Source of the DNA: Planctomycetaceae bacterium
GTDB lineage: Bacteria; Planctomycetota; Planctomycetia; Planctomycetales; Planctomycetaceae
Direction: 5' to 3'
NCBI GenBank assembly: GCA_041398825.1
Contig: JAWKTX010000007.1
Coordinates: forward strand, 62,001 to 126,000
DNA: 64,000 nt
The position numbers and the translations under genes are program-made. The notes beneath the pieces are model-generated. The model was not told the origin of the DNA. It made no database searches and saw only the letters and a list, made by a program, of their open reading frames with translations. Of this stretch, positions 9,904 to 20,182 are shown in pieces (the first letter of the stretch is position 1; each line of letters starts with the position of its first letter).

Positions 9904-9955
9904 TGTCGAAGTTTCGATTGATGTTGCTTGCTTTGTAATGATGTAGTTTTGCCCA

Positions 9956-9979
9956 GACTGACAGATCCTTCTGTCGGTC
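9956..9979 (+). promoter_or_regulatory. Stem-loop in atpB-atpE intergenic region
   Basis: GACTGACAG at 9956-9964 pairs with CTGTCGGTC at 9971-9979 through nine pairs including one G-U, around a six-base loop. No U-tract follows, so it is not a typical terminator. It lies about 30 bases before the atpE start, in the only sizeable gap of the first half of the operon. Because the c subunit is needed in many copies, an RNA structure here could affect processing, stability or initiation of atpE; that role is inference. Confidence 0.4.
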
Positions 9980-10012
9980 ATCCTTTGGTTCGTGTAGAAG
10001 AGGAGTTTTGTG

Positions 10013-10312
10013 GTGAGTCAATTTGCTAAGATTTGCCTGTTGGCTGTAGCAGCATTCGTGGCCATGTCTGTTCCAGCAATGGCTCAGGAAGCAGGCGGCG
10101 ACCAGGCTCTTGTTAACCTGACAGGTGCTGCTGGTGCTGGTATCGTTATGCTGGGTGCAGCTTTCGGTATTGCCAAGATCGGTGCTGCTGCGGTTGAGAG
10201 CATGGCTCGTCAGCCGGAAGTTGCTGGCGACATCCGTGGTGCGATGATCGTCGCTGCTGCTCTTATCGAAGGTGCGACATTCTTCGCTCTGATCGTCTGC
10301 ATGCAGTCGTAG
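10013..10312 (+). CDS. atpE: F0F1 ATP synthase subunit c, with signal-peptide-like leader
   Basis: The c-ring subunit has two helices; the ion-binding carboxylate is the Glu in ALIEGATFFAL of helix 2, and the polar loop is ARQPEV. The absence of the helix-1 Gln and of Ser/Thr after the Glu points to H+ rather than Na+. The protein carries an N-terminal extension, ICLLAVAAFVAMSVPAMA followed by QEAGG, which looks like a cleavable signal peptide. GTG at 10010 and GTG at 10013 are both possible starts; 10013 is seven bases after AGGAG and is preferred. Confidence 0.93.
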   Translation: MSQFAKICLLAVAAFVAMSVPAMAQEAGGDQALVNLTGAAGAGIVMLGAAFGIAKIGAAAVESMARQPEVAGDIRGAMIVAAALIEGATFFALIVCMQS

Positions 10313-10388
10313 TGTTGAGCGGCCAGTGTGTCTGGTCGTCAGTGCTGGCGGTAAGTCAGGTGATTTCTGTTTTGGGTGTTTGCTGGTC

Positions 10389-11108
10389 ATGAAGAATTGC
10401 ATTGCAAATTGCCAGGTGCATTTGAAGGCTCTTTTGGCTTTCAGTTGCTTGTGTCTGTTTGTTTCTTCGGCATCGTTCGCGGATGAAGCTCATCCTGCGG
10501 CTGAAGCAGGGGAGCACGAAAGCCATGGAGCATCGGAAGCTGAGCACGGTGATGCAGATCATGGTGATGCAAAACATGGTGACGCTCATGACGCTCACGG
10601 TGATGGGGGCCATGAAACGGGCATCCCACTGAGCTTCAAGAGTGACCTCGCGCTTTGGTCATTGGTGACATTCCTGGCGTTTCTCTTCGTATTGAAGACG
10701 TTCGCATGGGGGCCAATGATTCAGGGTCTGGATCTTCGTGAGGCAGGCATCCGCAAGTCAATCGAAGAGGCTGAAGAAAACCGTCGCAAGTCTCAGGCTT
10801 TGCTCGCGGATTATGAGCAAAAGCTGAAGGACGCTGAACGAACAGTTCAGGCGATGGTTGCGGAAGCCAAACGTGACGCGGAGCGAACAAGCCAGGACCT
10901 GATTGCTGCTGCCCAGAACGAGACGGCAGCAATGCGAGACCGCGCCCGTGATGATATCAATCAGGCTCGGGATGCAGCGTTGTCTGAATTATTCACCGCG
11001 GTAAATTCTCAGGTACTTGCTGCGACGGAACATGTTCTGGGGCGTGCGATAACAGCCGAGGATCAGGAGCGTCTTGTCAGCGAAGCGCTGTCAGGCATCT
11101 CCCGATAA
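10389..11108 (+). CDS. atpF: F0F1 ATP synthase subunit b, His-rich N-terminal region
   Basis: The 239-residue peripheral-stalk subunit. A signal-peptide-like segment (ALLAFSCLCLFVSSASFA) is followed by an acidic His-rich stretch at roughly residues 35-75 with repeats of HGDA. Then comes one membrane helix (LWSLVTFLAFLFVLKTF) and a long charged coiled coil that would reach F1. ATG 10389 is preferred to an upstream GTG at 10326 because the leader then begins with a normal basic N-region. If the leader is cleaved, the His-rich region would face the extracytoplasmic side. Confidence 0.9.
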   Translation: MKNCIANCQVHLKALLAFSCLCLFVSSASFADEAHPAAEAGEHESHGASEAEHGDADHGDAKHGDAHDAHGDGGHETGIPLSFKSDLALWSLVTFLAFLFVLKTFAWGPMIQGLDLREAGIRKSIEEAEENRRKSQALLADYEQKLKDAERTVQAMVAEAKRDAERTSQDLIAAAQNETAAMRDRARDDINQARDAALSELFTAVNSQVLAATEHVLGRAITAEDQERLVSEALSGISR

Positions 11109-11174
11109 TTCGGCGGAGAATAGTAATTGATCCCGTGTGCGAAGAGGCATTCGTCTCGTTGAGGTGTTCGTTCT

Positions 11175-13281
<2,107 letters not shown>

Positions 13282-13346
13282 GCTGCTTTGGGATTGATTT
13301 CGTATTCGGATTTGTTTTTATCCGATCTGTTTCGGACGGTTAATTC

Positions 13347-14222
13347 ATGGCTAATGCACGACTACTCGTTAAGCGACTGAAAGCGGTTCGCAATATCCGC
13401 AAGATTACGCGAACGATGGAGCTGATTGCGACCAGTCGGTTCAAGCGAGCTATGGATCGGGCGACCGAAGCTGCGGAGTATACCCGAAAGATCTCCGAGA
13501 TTGTCGGAGATCTCGGGCAGGCGGATTTGAAGTTCACTCATCCGCTGCTCGAAAAACGCTCCGAAGAAAAGAACAGCATTCTGCTGGTGCTGACCTCAAA
13601 TCGAGGTCTGTGCGGCGGATACAATGCAAGCGTACTCCGTCAGGCACTTGTTCACTATCGTGACCTGAAGAGCAAAGGGGTCAACTGTTCGCTCGAAGCC
13701 TCGGGAAAACGGGGAATCAAGTTCCTCAACTTCCAAAAAATTGCGCTCAGTCGCACTTACACGCACTTCGAAGACAATCCCGCGTTTTCAGAAGTGAACG
13801 AGCTCGGTCAGCGATTCTCGGAAGACTTCATTGCAGGTCGCATTGATCGATTGGATGTGGCCTACACGAGGTTCGAATCATCGGCCCGTCAAACGGCCGT
13901 TGTCGAATCGTTGCTTCCCATTGCTAATCTCTCGACCGGTGTCGCCGAGTCATCCGGTAGCGGTATCGATTACGAATTCCTGCCGTCAGCACAGGAGATT
14001 CTGGAAGAGATCGTTCCTGCTGCATTTCAGGCTAAGTTGTTCAAGTGTTTCCTGGACGCGGCAGTCAGCGAACAAATCGCTCGAATGGTGGCGATGAAGG
14101 GAGCAACCGAAAACGCAGACGAAATGGCTGGCAATCTTAAGCAGCAGTACAACAGAGCTCGCCAGGCTGGTATTACATCAGAACTGGCGGAAATTATCGG
14201 CGGAGCTGCAGCTCTCGAATAG
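13347..14222 (+). CDS. atpG: F0F1 ATP synthase subunit gamma
   Basis: A 291-residue central rotor shaft subunit. The N-terminal helix is recognisable (LKAVRNIRKITRTMELIATS), as are the Rossmann-like segment SILLVLTSNRGLCGGYNASV and the C-terminal coiled helix (AGNLKQQYNRARQAGITSEL) that enters the alpha3beta3 core. ATG 13347 follows atpA by 65 bases. Length and motifs are normal. Confidence 0.96.
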   Translation: MANARLLVKRLKAVRNIRKITRTMELIATSRFKRAMDRATEAAEYTRKISEIVGDLGQADLKFTHPLLEKRSEEKNSILLVLTSNRGLCGGYNASVLRQALVHYRDLKSKGVNCSLEASGKRGIKFLNFQKIALSRTYTHFEDNPAFSEVNELGQRFSEDFIAGRIDRLDVAYTRFESSARQTAVVESLLPIANLSTGVAESSGSGIDYEFLPSAQEILEEIVPAAFQAKLFKCFLDAAVSEQIARMVAMKGATENADEMAGNLKQQYNRARQAGITSELAEIIGGAAALE

Positions 14223-14318
14223 TCAGATCAGATCCGCTGGTACAGATCAGTTTTTGTTTTCAAACGTGCGGATTAGGCGCGTTCATTCTGGATATCAGGT
14301 TCACAGGGCGAATTACCC

Positions 14319-15770
14319 ATGAGTGACACAGCAGTAGTAGCAGTAGCCGGCAAGGTTTCGCAGGTGATCGGATCGACATTCGATGCCGAGTTTCCAGAAG
14401 GTCATCTTCCGTCGATCTACAACGCCCTTCTGATCGAGGCCAATGTTAAAGGCAACCCGATCAAGGTTACTGGTGAGGTCCAGCAGCATCTTGGTGGCGG
14501 AAAGGTTCGTTGCGTCGCCCTCGGTTCTACCGACGGAATGGTGCGTGGGATGGAGGTTGTCGACACAGGCAAACCACTGTCTGTTCCAGTGGGTAAAGAA
14601 ACTCTTGGACGTGTCTTCAATGTTCTCGGGGATGCGATTGATGGTCGCGGTGAAGTCGCCAGCGAAGAGCGATGGGCCATTCACCGACGCCCGCCCAAAC
14701 TGGAGAACCTGAGTGCGAAGACCGAACTCTTCGAAACAGGGATCAAAGTGGTTGACCTCCTCACCCCGTTCGTACGCGGTGGTAAAGCGGGACTCTTCGG
14801 AGGAGCCGGACTGGGTAAAACCGTCATTCTGACCGAGATGATTGCTCGTATTGCGAGTGCACACGGTGGTTACTCTGTCTTCGCGGGAGTTGGTGAACGA
14901 ACGCGTGAAGGAAACGACCTCTGGCTGGAAATGCAGGAAGCCAAGATCGGTGATACGGGGCGTTCTGTTATTGAGCAAACATGTATGGTGTTCGGGCAGA
15001 TGAACGAGCCCCCCGGAGCACGACTTCGAGTTGCATTGTCCGCGCTGACCATGGCGGAGTGGTTCCGCGATGCAACTGGTGCAGACACTCTGCTGTTCGT
15101 TGACAACATTTTCCGATTTTCTCAGGCAGGTTCTGAGGTTTCTGCGTTGCTTGGGCGTATGCCTTCAGCGGTGGGATATCAGCCAACTCTTGGGACCGAA
15201 CTGGGTGAACTTCAGGAACGAATTACCTCAACATCGGGCGGTGCGATTACCTCTGTTCAGGCTGTATATGTTCCTGCAGACGACCCGACAGACCCGGCAC
15301 CTGCAACCGCGTTCGCTCACCTTGACGCGTTCATCTACCTCGAGCGACGTATCGCGGAAAAAGGGATCTACCCGGCCATCGACCCGCTGGCATCGTCCAG
15401 TCGAATTCTTGACCCCCAGTATGTTGGTCAGCATCACTACGACGTCGCCCGACGAGTACAACAAACGCTGCAACGCTACCGAGAACTTCAGGACATCATC
15501 GCAATTCTTGGGGTGGATGAACTGAGCGAAGAGGACAAGATGGTCGTCCATCGGGCTCGACGAATTGAACGCTTTCTTTCGCAGCCGTTCCTCGTTGCAG
15601 AGGTCTTTACAGGAAAAGCTGGTAAGATCACCCCACTGGCTGACACCATACGCAGCTTCGAGGAAATCTGCGACGGGAAATGGGATCACCTGCCGGAAGC
15701 AGCTTTCATGTACGTCGGGGCAATTGAAGAAGCAGAAGAGCAATACAAGAAGATGCAGGCAGAGGCCTGA
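14319..15770 (+). CDS. atpD: F0F1 ATP synthase subunit beta
   Basis: The 483-residue catalytic subunit of F1. The Walker A loop is GGAGLGKTVILTEM near residue 160, with GVGERTREGNDLW and the Walker B stretch ADTLLFVDNIFRFSQAG. The signature PADDPTDPAPATAF is present, as is the DELSE element (GVDELSEEDK) that interacts with gamma and epsilon. ATG 14319 follows atpG by about 100 bases. No unusual insertions. Confidence 0.97.
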   Translation: MSDTAVVAVAGKVSQVIGSTFDAEFPEGHLPSIYNALLIEANVKGNPIKVTGEVQQHLGGGKVRCVALGSTDGMVRGMEVVDTGKPLSVPVGKETLGRVFNVLGDAIDGRGEVASEERWAIHRRPPKLENLSAKTELFETGIKVVDLLTPFVRGGKAGLFGGAGLGKTVILTEMIARIASAHGGYSVFAGVGERTREGNDLWLEMQEAKIGDTGRSVIEQTCMVFGQMNEPPGARLRVALSALTMAEWFRDATGADTLLFVDNIFRFSQAGSEVSALLGRMPSAVGYQPTLGTELGELQERITSTSGGAITSVQAVYVPADDPTDPAPATAFAHLDAFIYLERRIAEKGIYPAIDPLASSSRILDPQYVGQHHYDVARRVQQTLQRYRELQDIIAILGVDELSEEDKMVVHRARRIERFLSQPFLVAEVFTGKAGKITPLADTIRSFEEICDGKWDHLPEAAFMYVGAIEEAEEQYKKMQAEA

Positions 15771-15845
15771 TCCTGGTGGTAATCCGGCCCTGCAAACAGA
15801 TTCGGCGGTTTGTGTCCCTGGCACATGCAGCGAGAGAGAAGATTC

Positions 15846-16241
15846 GTGGCTAATTTGCGACTGGTACTCGTCACTCCCGAAAAGACTCTGTTCGACCGAG
15901 AAGTCGCGTCGATCCGTGTGCCGCTGTTTGACGGTTCAGCCGGCTTCTATCCGGGCCGTGCGCCGCTGGTCGGACGTCTGGGGATCGGCGAATTACGTCT
16001 GACGAACGGGAGCGAAGAAGAGTCCTACTTTGTTGAAGGTGGCTTCGTTCAGGTGAAGGGGGAAGTGGTCTCCGTACTCACGAATGCCGCGATCCCAGTC
16101 TCAGAGATCAGTCGCAAATCGGCAGCAGAGCAATTACAGTCCGCGAAAGCCGCTAAGTCGAACTCCGATGAGGAGTATCTGGCGATGGCCCGCAAACTGG
16201 AACGCGCTCGCAAAATGCTCACCCTTGCAGGCAAAGACTAA
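15846..16241 (+). CDS. atpC: F0F1 ATP synthase subunit epsilon
   Basis: About 131 residues, with the N-terminal beta-sandwich typical of epsilon (LRLVLVTPEKTLFDREVASI) and the segment FYPGRAPLVGRLGIGELRL in place of the canonical LPGHAP motif, then a helical C-terminal hairpin. GTG 15846 is chosen as the start because it gives the ordinary N-terminus and has a purine-rich AGAGAGAAG upstream; an ATG at 15828 is the alternative. It ends the ATP synthase operon. Confidence 0.9.
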   Translation: MANLRLVLVTPEKTLFDREVASIRVPLFDGSAGFYPGRAPLVGRLGIGELRLTNGSEEESYFVEGGFVQVKGEVVSVLTNAAIPVSEISRKSAAEQLQSAKAAKSNSDEEYLAMARKLERARKMLTLAGKD

Positions 16242-16301
16242 TTTGTTTGCAATGCTGCTGGCTGTCTTTAATAGTATCTCGTAGTTGCGAAAGCCGGAGC
16301 T

Positions 16302-16532
16302 ATGGCGAAGTTTGATTCTCGAATCGACGCCCTTGTAGTTGAGACTCGAACAAGCTGGGATCCATCCGTGGGCGACCTGCCTCCCCAGGATCGCCAGTGG
16401 GTTGCCCACACAATTCACCAGAATCCGTCGATTGCTCGAAATATCGAGTACATCCGCACTCACAGCGGCTTCATACGTCATATCACCGTCACGGTAGAAG
16501 ACATCCAACAGCTGTACCTGGCAAAATCATAG
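16302..16532 (+). CDS. Small protein of unknown function
   Basis: A 76-residue acidic protein with no signal peptide or membrane segment. ATG 16302 has GGAG six bases upstream, and the frame is fully open, so it is probably translated. It follows atpC by 60 bases on the same strand and may be the last gene of the ATP synthase transcript. I do not recognise the family; the sequence contains no cysteine or obvious catalytic motif. Confidence 0.55.
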   Translation: MAKFDSRIDALVVETRTSWDPSVGDLPPQDRQWVAHTIHQNPSIARNIEYIRTHSGFIRHITVTVEDIQQLYLAKS

Positions 16533-16610
16533 CTCTGTTTTACCAATCGCCGACAATGACAATGCCGGTTCGATAACTGTAACAACATTGCGTTGGGAGC
16601 CCTGGACGTC

Positions 16611-17387
16611 TCAAAGTGAAATGTTCCCGCAGAACCGGCAGTCTGGTCTGCGGAGGATCGGCAGCTTCCGGAACGACATCGATCTGAGGTTCATCAGCAG
16701 TATTTCACCCGCAAGCGGGGCTTCGATCCCTGTAATGAGCTTGATGACTTCGACCGCAGCCATACAGGCAACTGTGCCGGAGACTGCGCCAAGTACCGGG
16801 AATTCCCGTTTCCACTCTTCAGGCACCTCAGGATAGAGGCATCGCAGGCAGGCAGTCTTGCCGGGAATCAAAGTGGTGAGTTGTGCGGTAAAGTCAAACA
16901 TCGCACATTCAACCAATGGACGCTTCCATTCAAGGCATGCATCATTCATAGCAAACCGTTCTTCAAATAACGGTGCCGCGTCTACACCTACGCTGGATTG
17001 TTTGACTAATCCCGAAGCATTTGACCGATTGATGTTTTCAGCCAGTCCGATGATTTCGATCTCCGGATTCAGTGCGCGAAGCCTGCGACAGGCTGACTCA
17101 ACGCGTGGTTTACCCAGCCAGTCCGTCGTCATCAGAATCTGTCGATTCAAGTCACCTGGCTTCACATTGCCGGCATGAGTAATGAGAATCCGACCAACGC
17201 CGGCAGCCGCCAGATAGCAGGCAACGGTTCCCCCCACACCTCCAACCCTGGAAACCAGAACCGTCGATGCCTTGAGCCGCTCCTGCCCTTCCTTACCGAG
17301 ATCAGGTGACCACATTTGCCACTCGTATCGGGCCATTTCGTCATCGGTCAATGAAGCCGAATGGGCCATGGTTCTGTCCTGTTGCAT
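16611..17387 (-). CDS. HesA/MoeB/ThiF-family E1-like protein with altered ATP site
   Basis: A 258-residue protein aligning along its whole length with MoeB/ThiF, the adenylating enzymes that activate the C-terminus of MoaD/ThiS ubiquitin-like carriers. The Rossmann motif RVGGVGG (residues 47-53), the LNRQ segment (80-83) and two CxxC pairs (CLRC, and CRFC near the end) that hold zinc are present. However, residues I know as MoeB R14, D62, K86 and D130 correspond here to W23, G73, R95 and P139. It may not adenylate normally. It sits 30 bases after a MoaD-like gene on the same strand, so the two form a pair. ATG 17369 is an alternative start. Confidence 0.85.
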   Translation of the reverse strand: MQQDRTMAHSASLTDDEMARYEWQMWSPDLGKEGQERLKASTVLVSRVGGVGGTVACYLAAAGVGRILITHAGNVKPGDLNRQILMTTDWLGKPRVESACRRLRALNPEIEIIGLAENINRSNASGLVKQSSVGVDAAPLFEERFAMNDACLEWKRPLVECAMFDFTAQLTTLIPGKTACLRCLYPEVPEEWKREFPVLGAVSGTVACMAAVEVIKLITGIEAPLAGEILLMNLRSMSFRKLPILRRPDCRFCGNISL

Positions 17388-17417
17388 GAAACTGGAGCTG
17401 CTCGTAAATACGCCGGG

Positions 17418-17672
17418 CTAACCGCCCGAAATCGGGGGCATCAGCAGAAGCGTATCTCCATGAGCCAGCTCAGTTGCGTCTCCGCTGCTACCAACTGGCT
17501 GATTATTTCGGAACGCCAGGACATTTCGAAGCTTGAGTGCCGGGTAGCGTTCCTGAAGCAGCTTGATAGCACTGGCGAGATTGGGCTGCACTTCAGAGAT
17601 CTCCAGGCAAACCTCTGATTGTCCCGCCTGAATTCGCAGTTGAGCTTCCAGGAGAATTGTCACACTGATCAT
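17418..17672 (-). CDS. MoaD/ThiS-family ubiquitin-like sulfur-carrier protein
   Basis: An 84-residue protein of MoaD size ending in Gly-Gly (LLLMPPISGG), the feature used for adenylation and thiocarboxylation in MoaD and ThiS carriers. The internal pattern RNVLAFRNNQPVGSSGDATELAHGD matches the MoaD region before the last strand. ATG 17672 is chosen over an upstream ATG because GAGGTGG lies seven bases before it. It precedes an E1-like gene on the minus strand. Whether it serves molybdopterin, thiamine, cysteine or another pathway cannot be told from the neighbourhood. Confidence 0.8.
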   Translation of the reverse strand: MISVTILLEAQLRIQAGQSEVCLEISEVQPNLASAIKLLQERYPALKLRNVLAFRNNQPVGSSGDATELAHGDTLLLMPPISGG

Positions 17673-17720
17673 TGGCCACCTCAAATCGAATTGATGTGGT
17701 GAGTCTAGCGGATATCCCCA

Positions 17721-17755
17721 AAAGAAAAAAAGCCCTGCCATCGTTGCAGGGCTCC
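17721..17755 (-). terminator. Rho-independent terminator after the LEPR-type gene
   Basis: AGCCCTGC at 17731-17738 is complementary to GCAGGGCT at 17746-17753 with a seven-base loop. On the minus strand the hairpin is followed by a run of T residues (the A-rich 17721-17731 on the plus strand). It lies just downstream of the minus-strand gene ending at 17786 and before the MoaD-like gene, so it separates these two minus-strand units. Confidence 0.8.
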
Positions 17756-17774
17756 ACTCTAAATCCTTTTTTCC

Positions 17775-17802
17775 GCCGACCGGGATCAGCCGACCGGGAT
17801 CA
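17775..17802. repeat. Two perfect 14-bp tandem copies at a gene end
   Basis: GCCGACCGGGATCA occurs twice in direct succession (17775-17788 and 17789-17802). The stop codon of the minus-strand gene lies in one copy, so the duplication affects only the last codons or the 3' untranslated end. Likely a small slippage duplication with no function. Confidence 0.7.
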
Positions 17803-18658
17803 GCATTCCCAACAAGTCGTCGTCACCAGAATGACCAAACAACGAGTCAATATCGCCGAGTATCTCTCCACTGAACCCCATACCAGCTGACTGCCCACCA
17901 TCCCCGAAATCGCCCTCGCCTGTACCCGGCTCTTCCGGTGTCATAATCTCACACCGAATCACGTTGCTGTATGCAACTAACCCGTTCTCCATCTTCCGAA
18001 GTCGAATAAATAAGACACCGGTTTCCGACTCTGGAGCACTCAAACGGTCCGCAAAGAACCCCCCACCTCCGGAATCAACTTCCGTTTGCCAGGCGACAAA
18101 ACCATTCTCTTCACTGTCGACTGCGATTTCTGCGAAGTAGCTGGCCGTAGAATTCATCGCCTCGTCGGTGAATTCACCCCACGCTAGAGATTCCGTAGCT
18201 GATCCCCAGGTCAACACGGGTGACGGAATCGAAGCCTGAATATGAACCACCACCGGCGTGCCCGATTGAGAGCTTCCTGCTTCAGGATCAGCTCCCCCCG
18301 TTTCTGCGGTTTCCACAGGCAGGAAGGCAATATCAAAACCCGCGACAACATCACCTCGAGCCGCCAGGCCTTCAATACTCCACCGAAATATGCCTTCCGT
18401 ACTGTCAAATATGGTCTCCAGCGTTTCATCAACCGTCCCATCGTTGTCGATGTCGGCTGTTACTGTGATGACGTTTCCCGTTTCCACATTCGTAACGACC
18501 CCTTCTGCATACTCTGAATTGAAGTAATTGCAGCTAATCACTGGCGGATCTCCAAGGGTCGTCAAGAGACATCGCTGTTCCATCGACTCCACGACATTCC
18601 ACTTCGTTCGACGAGTTCGCACTGCTGAGCAATTCAGGAATGACTTGATATCAAACAT
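17786..18658 (-). CDS. Secreted protein with planctomycete LEPR-like N-terminal motif
   Basis: About 290 residues. Near the N-terminus is VESMEQRCLLT, a degenerate form of the LEPRxLLS-type motif that begins many large secreted planctomycete proteins. The rest is beta-rich and strongly acidic, with an EF-hand-like segment (TADIDNDGTVDETLET), and ends in a Gly/Asp-rich tail. No catalytic motif is visible. ATG 18658 is chosen because AGGTGG lies upstream; a longer reading frame begins at 18835 but lacks this. It is followed by a rho-independent terminator. Confidence 0.7.
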   Translation of the reverse strand: MFDIKSFLNCSAVRTRRTKWNVVESMEQRCLLTTLGDPPVISCNYFNSEYAEGVVTNVETGNVITVTADIDNDGTVDETLETIFDSTEGIFRWSIEGLAARGDVVAGFDIAFLPVETAETGGADPEAGSSQSGTPVVVHIQASIPSPVLTWGSATESLAWGEFTDEAMNSTASYFAEIAVDSEENGFVAWQTEVDSGGGGFFADRLSAPESETGVLFIRLRKMENGLVAYSNVIRCEIMTPEEPGTGEGDFGDGGQSAGMGFSGEILGDIDSLFGHSGDDDLLGMLIPVG

Positions 18659-19125
18659 CTGTTCCACCTGACACTTATATGTCTTCAGAATTAGATCGAG
18701 ACCGGAGACGCTACCTGGAAGCGTTGCAACCGGGTTTGGCCGCTGCCCCCTGTACATCGCAGTGGCATCGCAAACCCGGACAGGATTTCTCTGATTCCCG
18801 ATTGCTGTTGCCGGGTGGAATTGGCCCCAGCGCATGAACCCGGTCGATAGCGAACTATTATTTAGTCAATCGGCCCGGCCCTCGTTCACCCATATGGCAA
18901 TAAATAGCAACCCCTGCCGAGCGACATAATCAAATCGCCCTAAACCGAAACGTATTAAGTAAGGGAATACACATCGCCATAACTCAAATCGGGATTATCG
19001 CACCGTGTTGATCGACGGCTTCAATCATGAGATTGTGCATCCAGCGCAGCGTGTGGCTCACCCGGCAGAAAACAGCTAGAATCGTGACGGTGACGATTCC
19101 CATAACATTTCCTAAGGTCAACTTC
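18659..19125. other. Divergent intergenic region
   Basis: 467 bases lie between the minus-strand LEPR-type gene and the plus-strand DJ-1 family gene. Both promoters should be here. The middle (18850-18960) is AT-richer than its surroundings, but I see no clear operator, hairpin or RNA gene. Short reading frames in it lack ribosome binding sites and do not look coding. Confidence 0.5.
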
Positions 19126-19692
19126 ATGTCTGCTAACAAGGTCCTGATCGTAATCGGCGACGCAACAGAAACGCTCGACACGATGTACCCCTACTACCGG
19201 CTTATTGAGGCTGGGTTCCAGCCAATTGTTGCGGCCCCGGAGAAGCGTCGCTACCAGATGGTCCTGCACGAGGTGAAACCCGGGTGGACGATTACAAAAG
19301 AGTGGGAGGGTTACACTCTGGAAGCAGACATTGCGTTCGCTGATATTGTCGAGGAAGACTATGCAGGAATTCTGTTCAGTGGTGGACGCGCGCCAGAGTA
19401 CATTCGATACGACGAGAACCTTGTGCGAGTCACCCGTCATTTCTTCGAGACAAACAAGCCAATCGCCAGTGTTTGCCACGGTGTAGAGATTCCAGCGTAT
19501 GCAAACTGTGTTCGCGGCAGGCGGATGGCAACGGTGGCGAAGTGTCAGTTCGACCTTGAAGTTTGTGGCGGAATCTTCGTGAACGAACCGTGCGTGATTG
19601 ACGGTAACCTGGTGAGCGGCCGAACATTTCACGACAACGGCCACTACATAGGTCCTTGGATCAAACTACTGGAGGCGGCTCGTGACGTCTGA
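19126..19692 (+). CDS. DJ-1/PfpI family protein
   Basis: 188 residues with the class I glutamine-amidotransferase-like fold. The nucleophile elbow is SVCHGVEI, with the Cys at about residue 112, and a preceding Glu in the region DATETLDT near residue 14 fits the DJ-1 partner acid. The conserved ILFSGGRAPEYIR block is typical of the DJ-1/PfpI group. Members act as glyoxalases, deglycases, chaperones or proteases; the substrate is not evident here. ATG 19126 has AAGG upstream and gives the normal N-terminus. Confidence 0.9.
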   Translation: MSANKVLIVIGDATETLDTMYPYYRLIEAGFQPIVAAPEKRRYQMVLHEVKPGWTITKEWEGYTLEADIAFADIVEEDYAGILFSGGRAPEYIRYDENLVRVTRHFFETNKPIASVCHGVEIPAYANCVRGRRMATVAKCQFDLEVCGGIFVNEPCVIDGNLVSGRTFHDNGHYIGPWIKLLEAARDV

Positions 19693-20182
19693 TCGTGCGG
19701 TGCTGAATCCGGATTCCGTGTCGGATTCTGTGCTCAATCCGGAGCGAAACGACTGCAGAACTCCGCGCGGCTTCATTTTGCAATCTCCGCTGATCAATCG
19801 GGAGGTGTCTGCCGGAAATCTGCGCCCTGAGCGGTTCGACAACGCGTTTCGTTCGACGCGGGAAAGTGATCCGCATTCCGGATCGCATTCCAGAGCAACT
19901 GGCTGGCCTGTCCGGAGCAATCGCCAGCCTTGCCATAATGATTCTGACGCGGACCAATCGCGGTACATCACGCCTCATGGCAACCGTCACTGGATCCTCG
20001 ATGGGCATTTCCCTGAGGCATTGCAGCTATCGCGTACTTCGACCAGTTGCGCAGCCGACAGATCGAGCAAATATCAGGGGACTAATCCATGCTGACAGGT
20101 GTTTGTGGCAAATTCCTGTCTGAAACACACCAAATGTCAAACGCGTCTGAATGACCCTGACAGCTGGGCACGACAATTTTTA
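19693..20182. other. Intergenic region without a supported gene
   Basis: 490 bases between the DJ-1 gene and the minus-strand nusB end. A GTG-initiated frame at 19866-20123 encodes an 85-residue peptide with a hydrophobic patch (LAGLSGAIASLAIMILTR), but it has no convincing ribosome binding site and the other overlapping frames are equally open. It could be a small membrane protein or a decayed gene; I see no hairpin terminator or RNA gene. Confidence 0.4.

Noticed and set aside
19866..20123. 85-codon frame with a hydrophobic patch after the DJ-1 gene
   Set aside because: No ribosome site and overlapping frames are equally open; left as part of a gene-free region.
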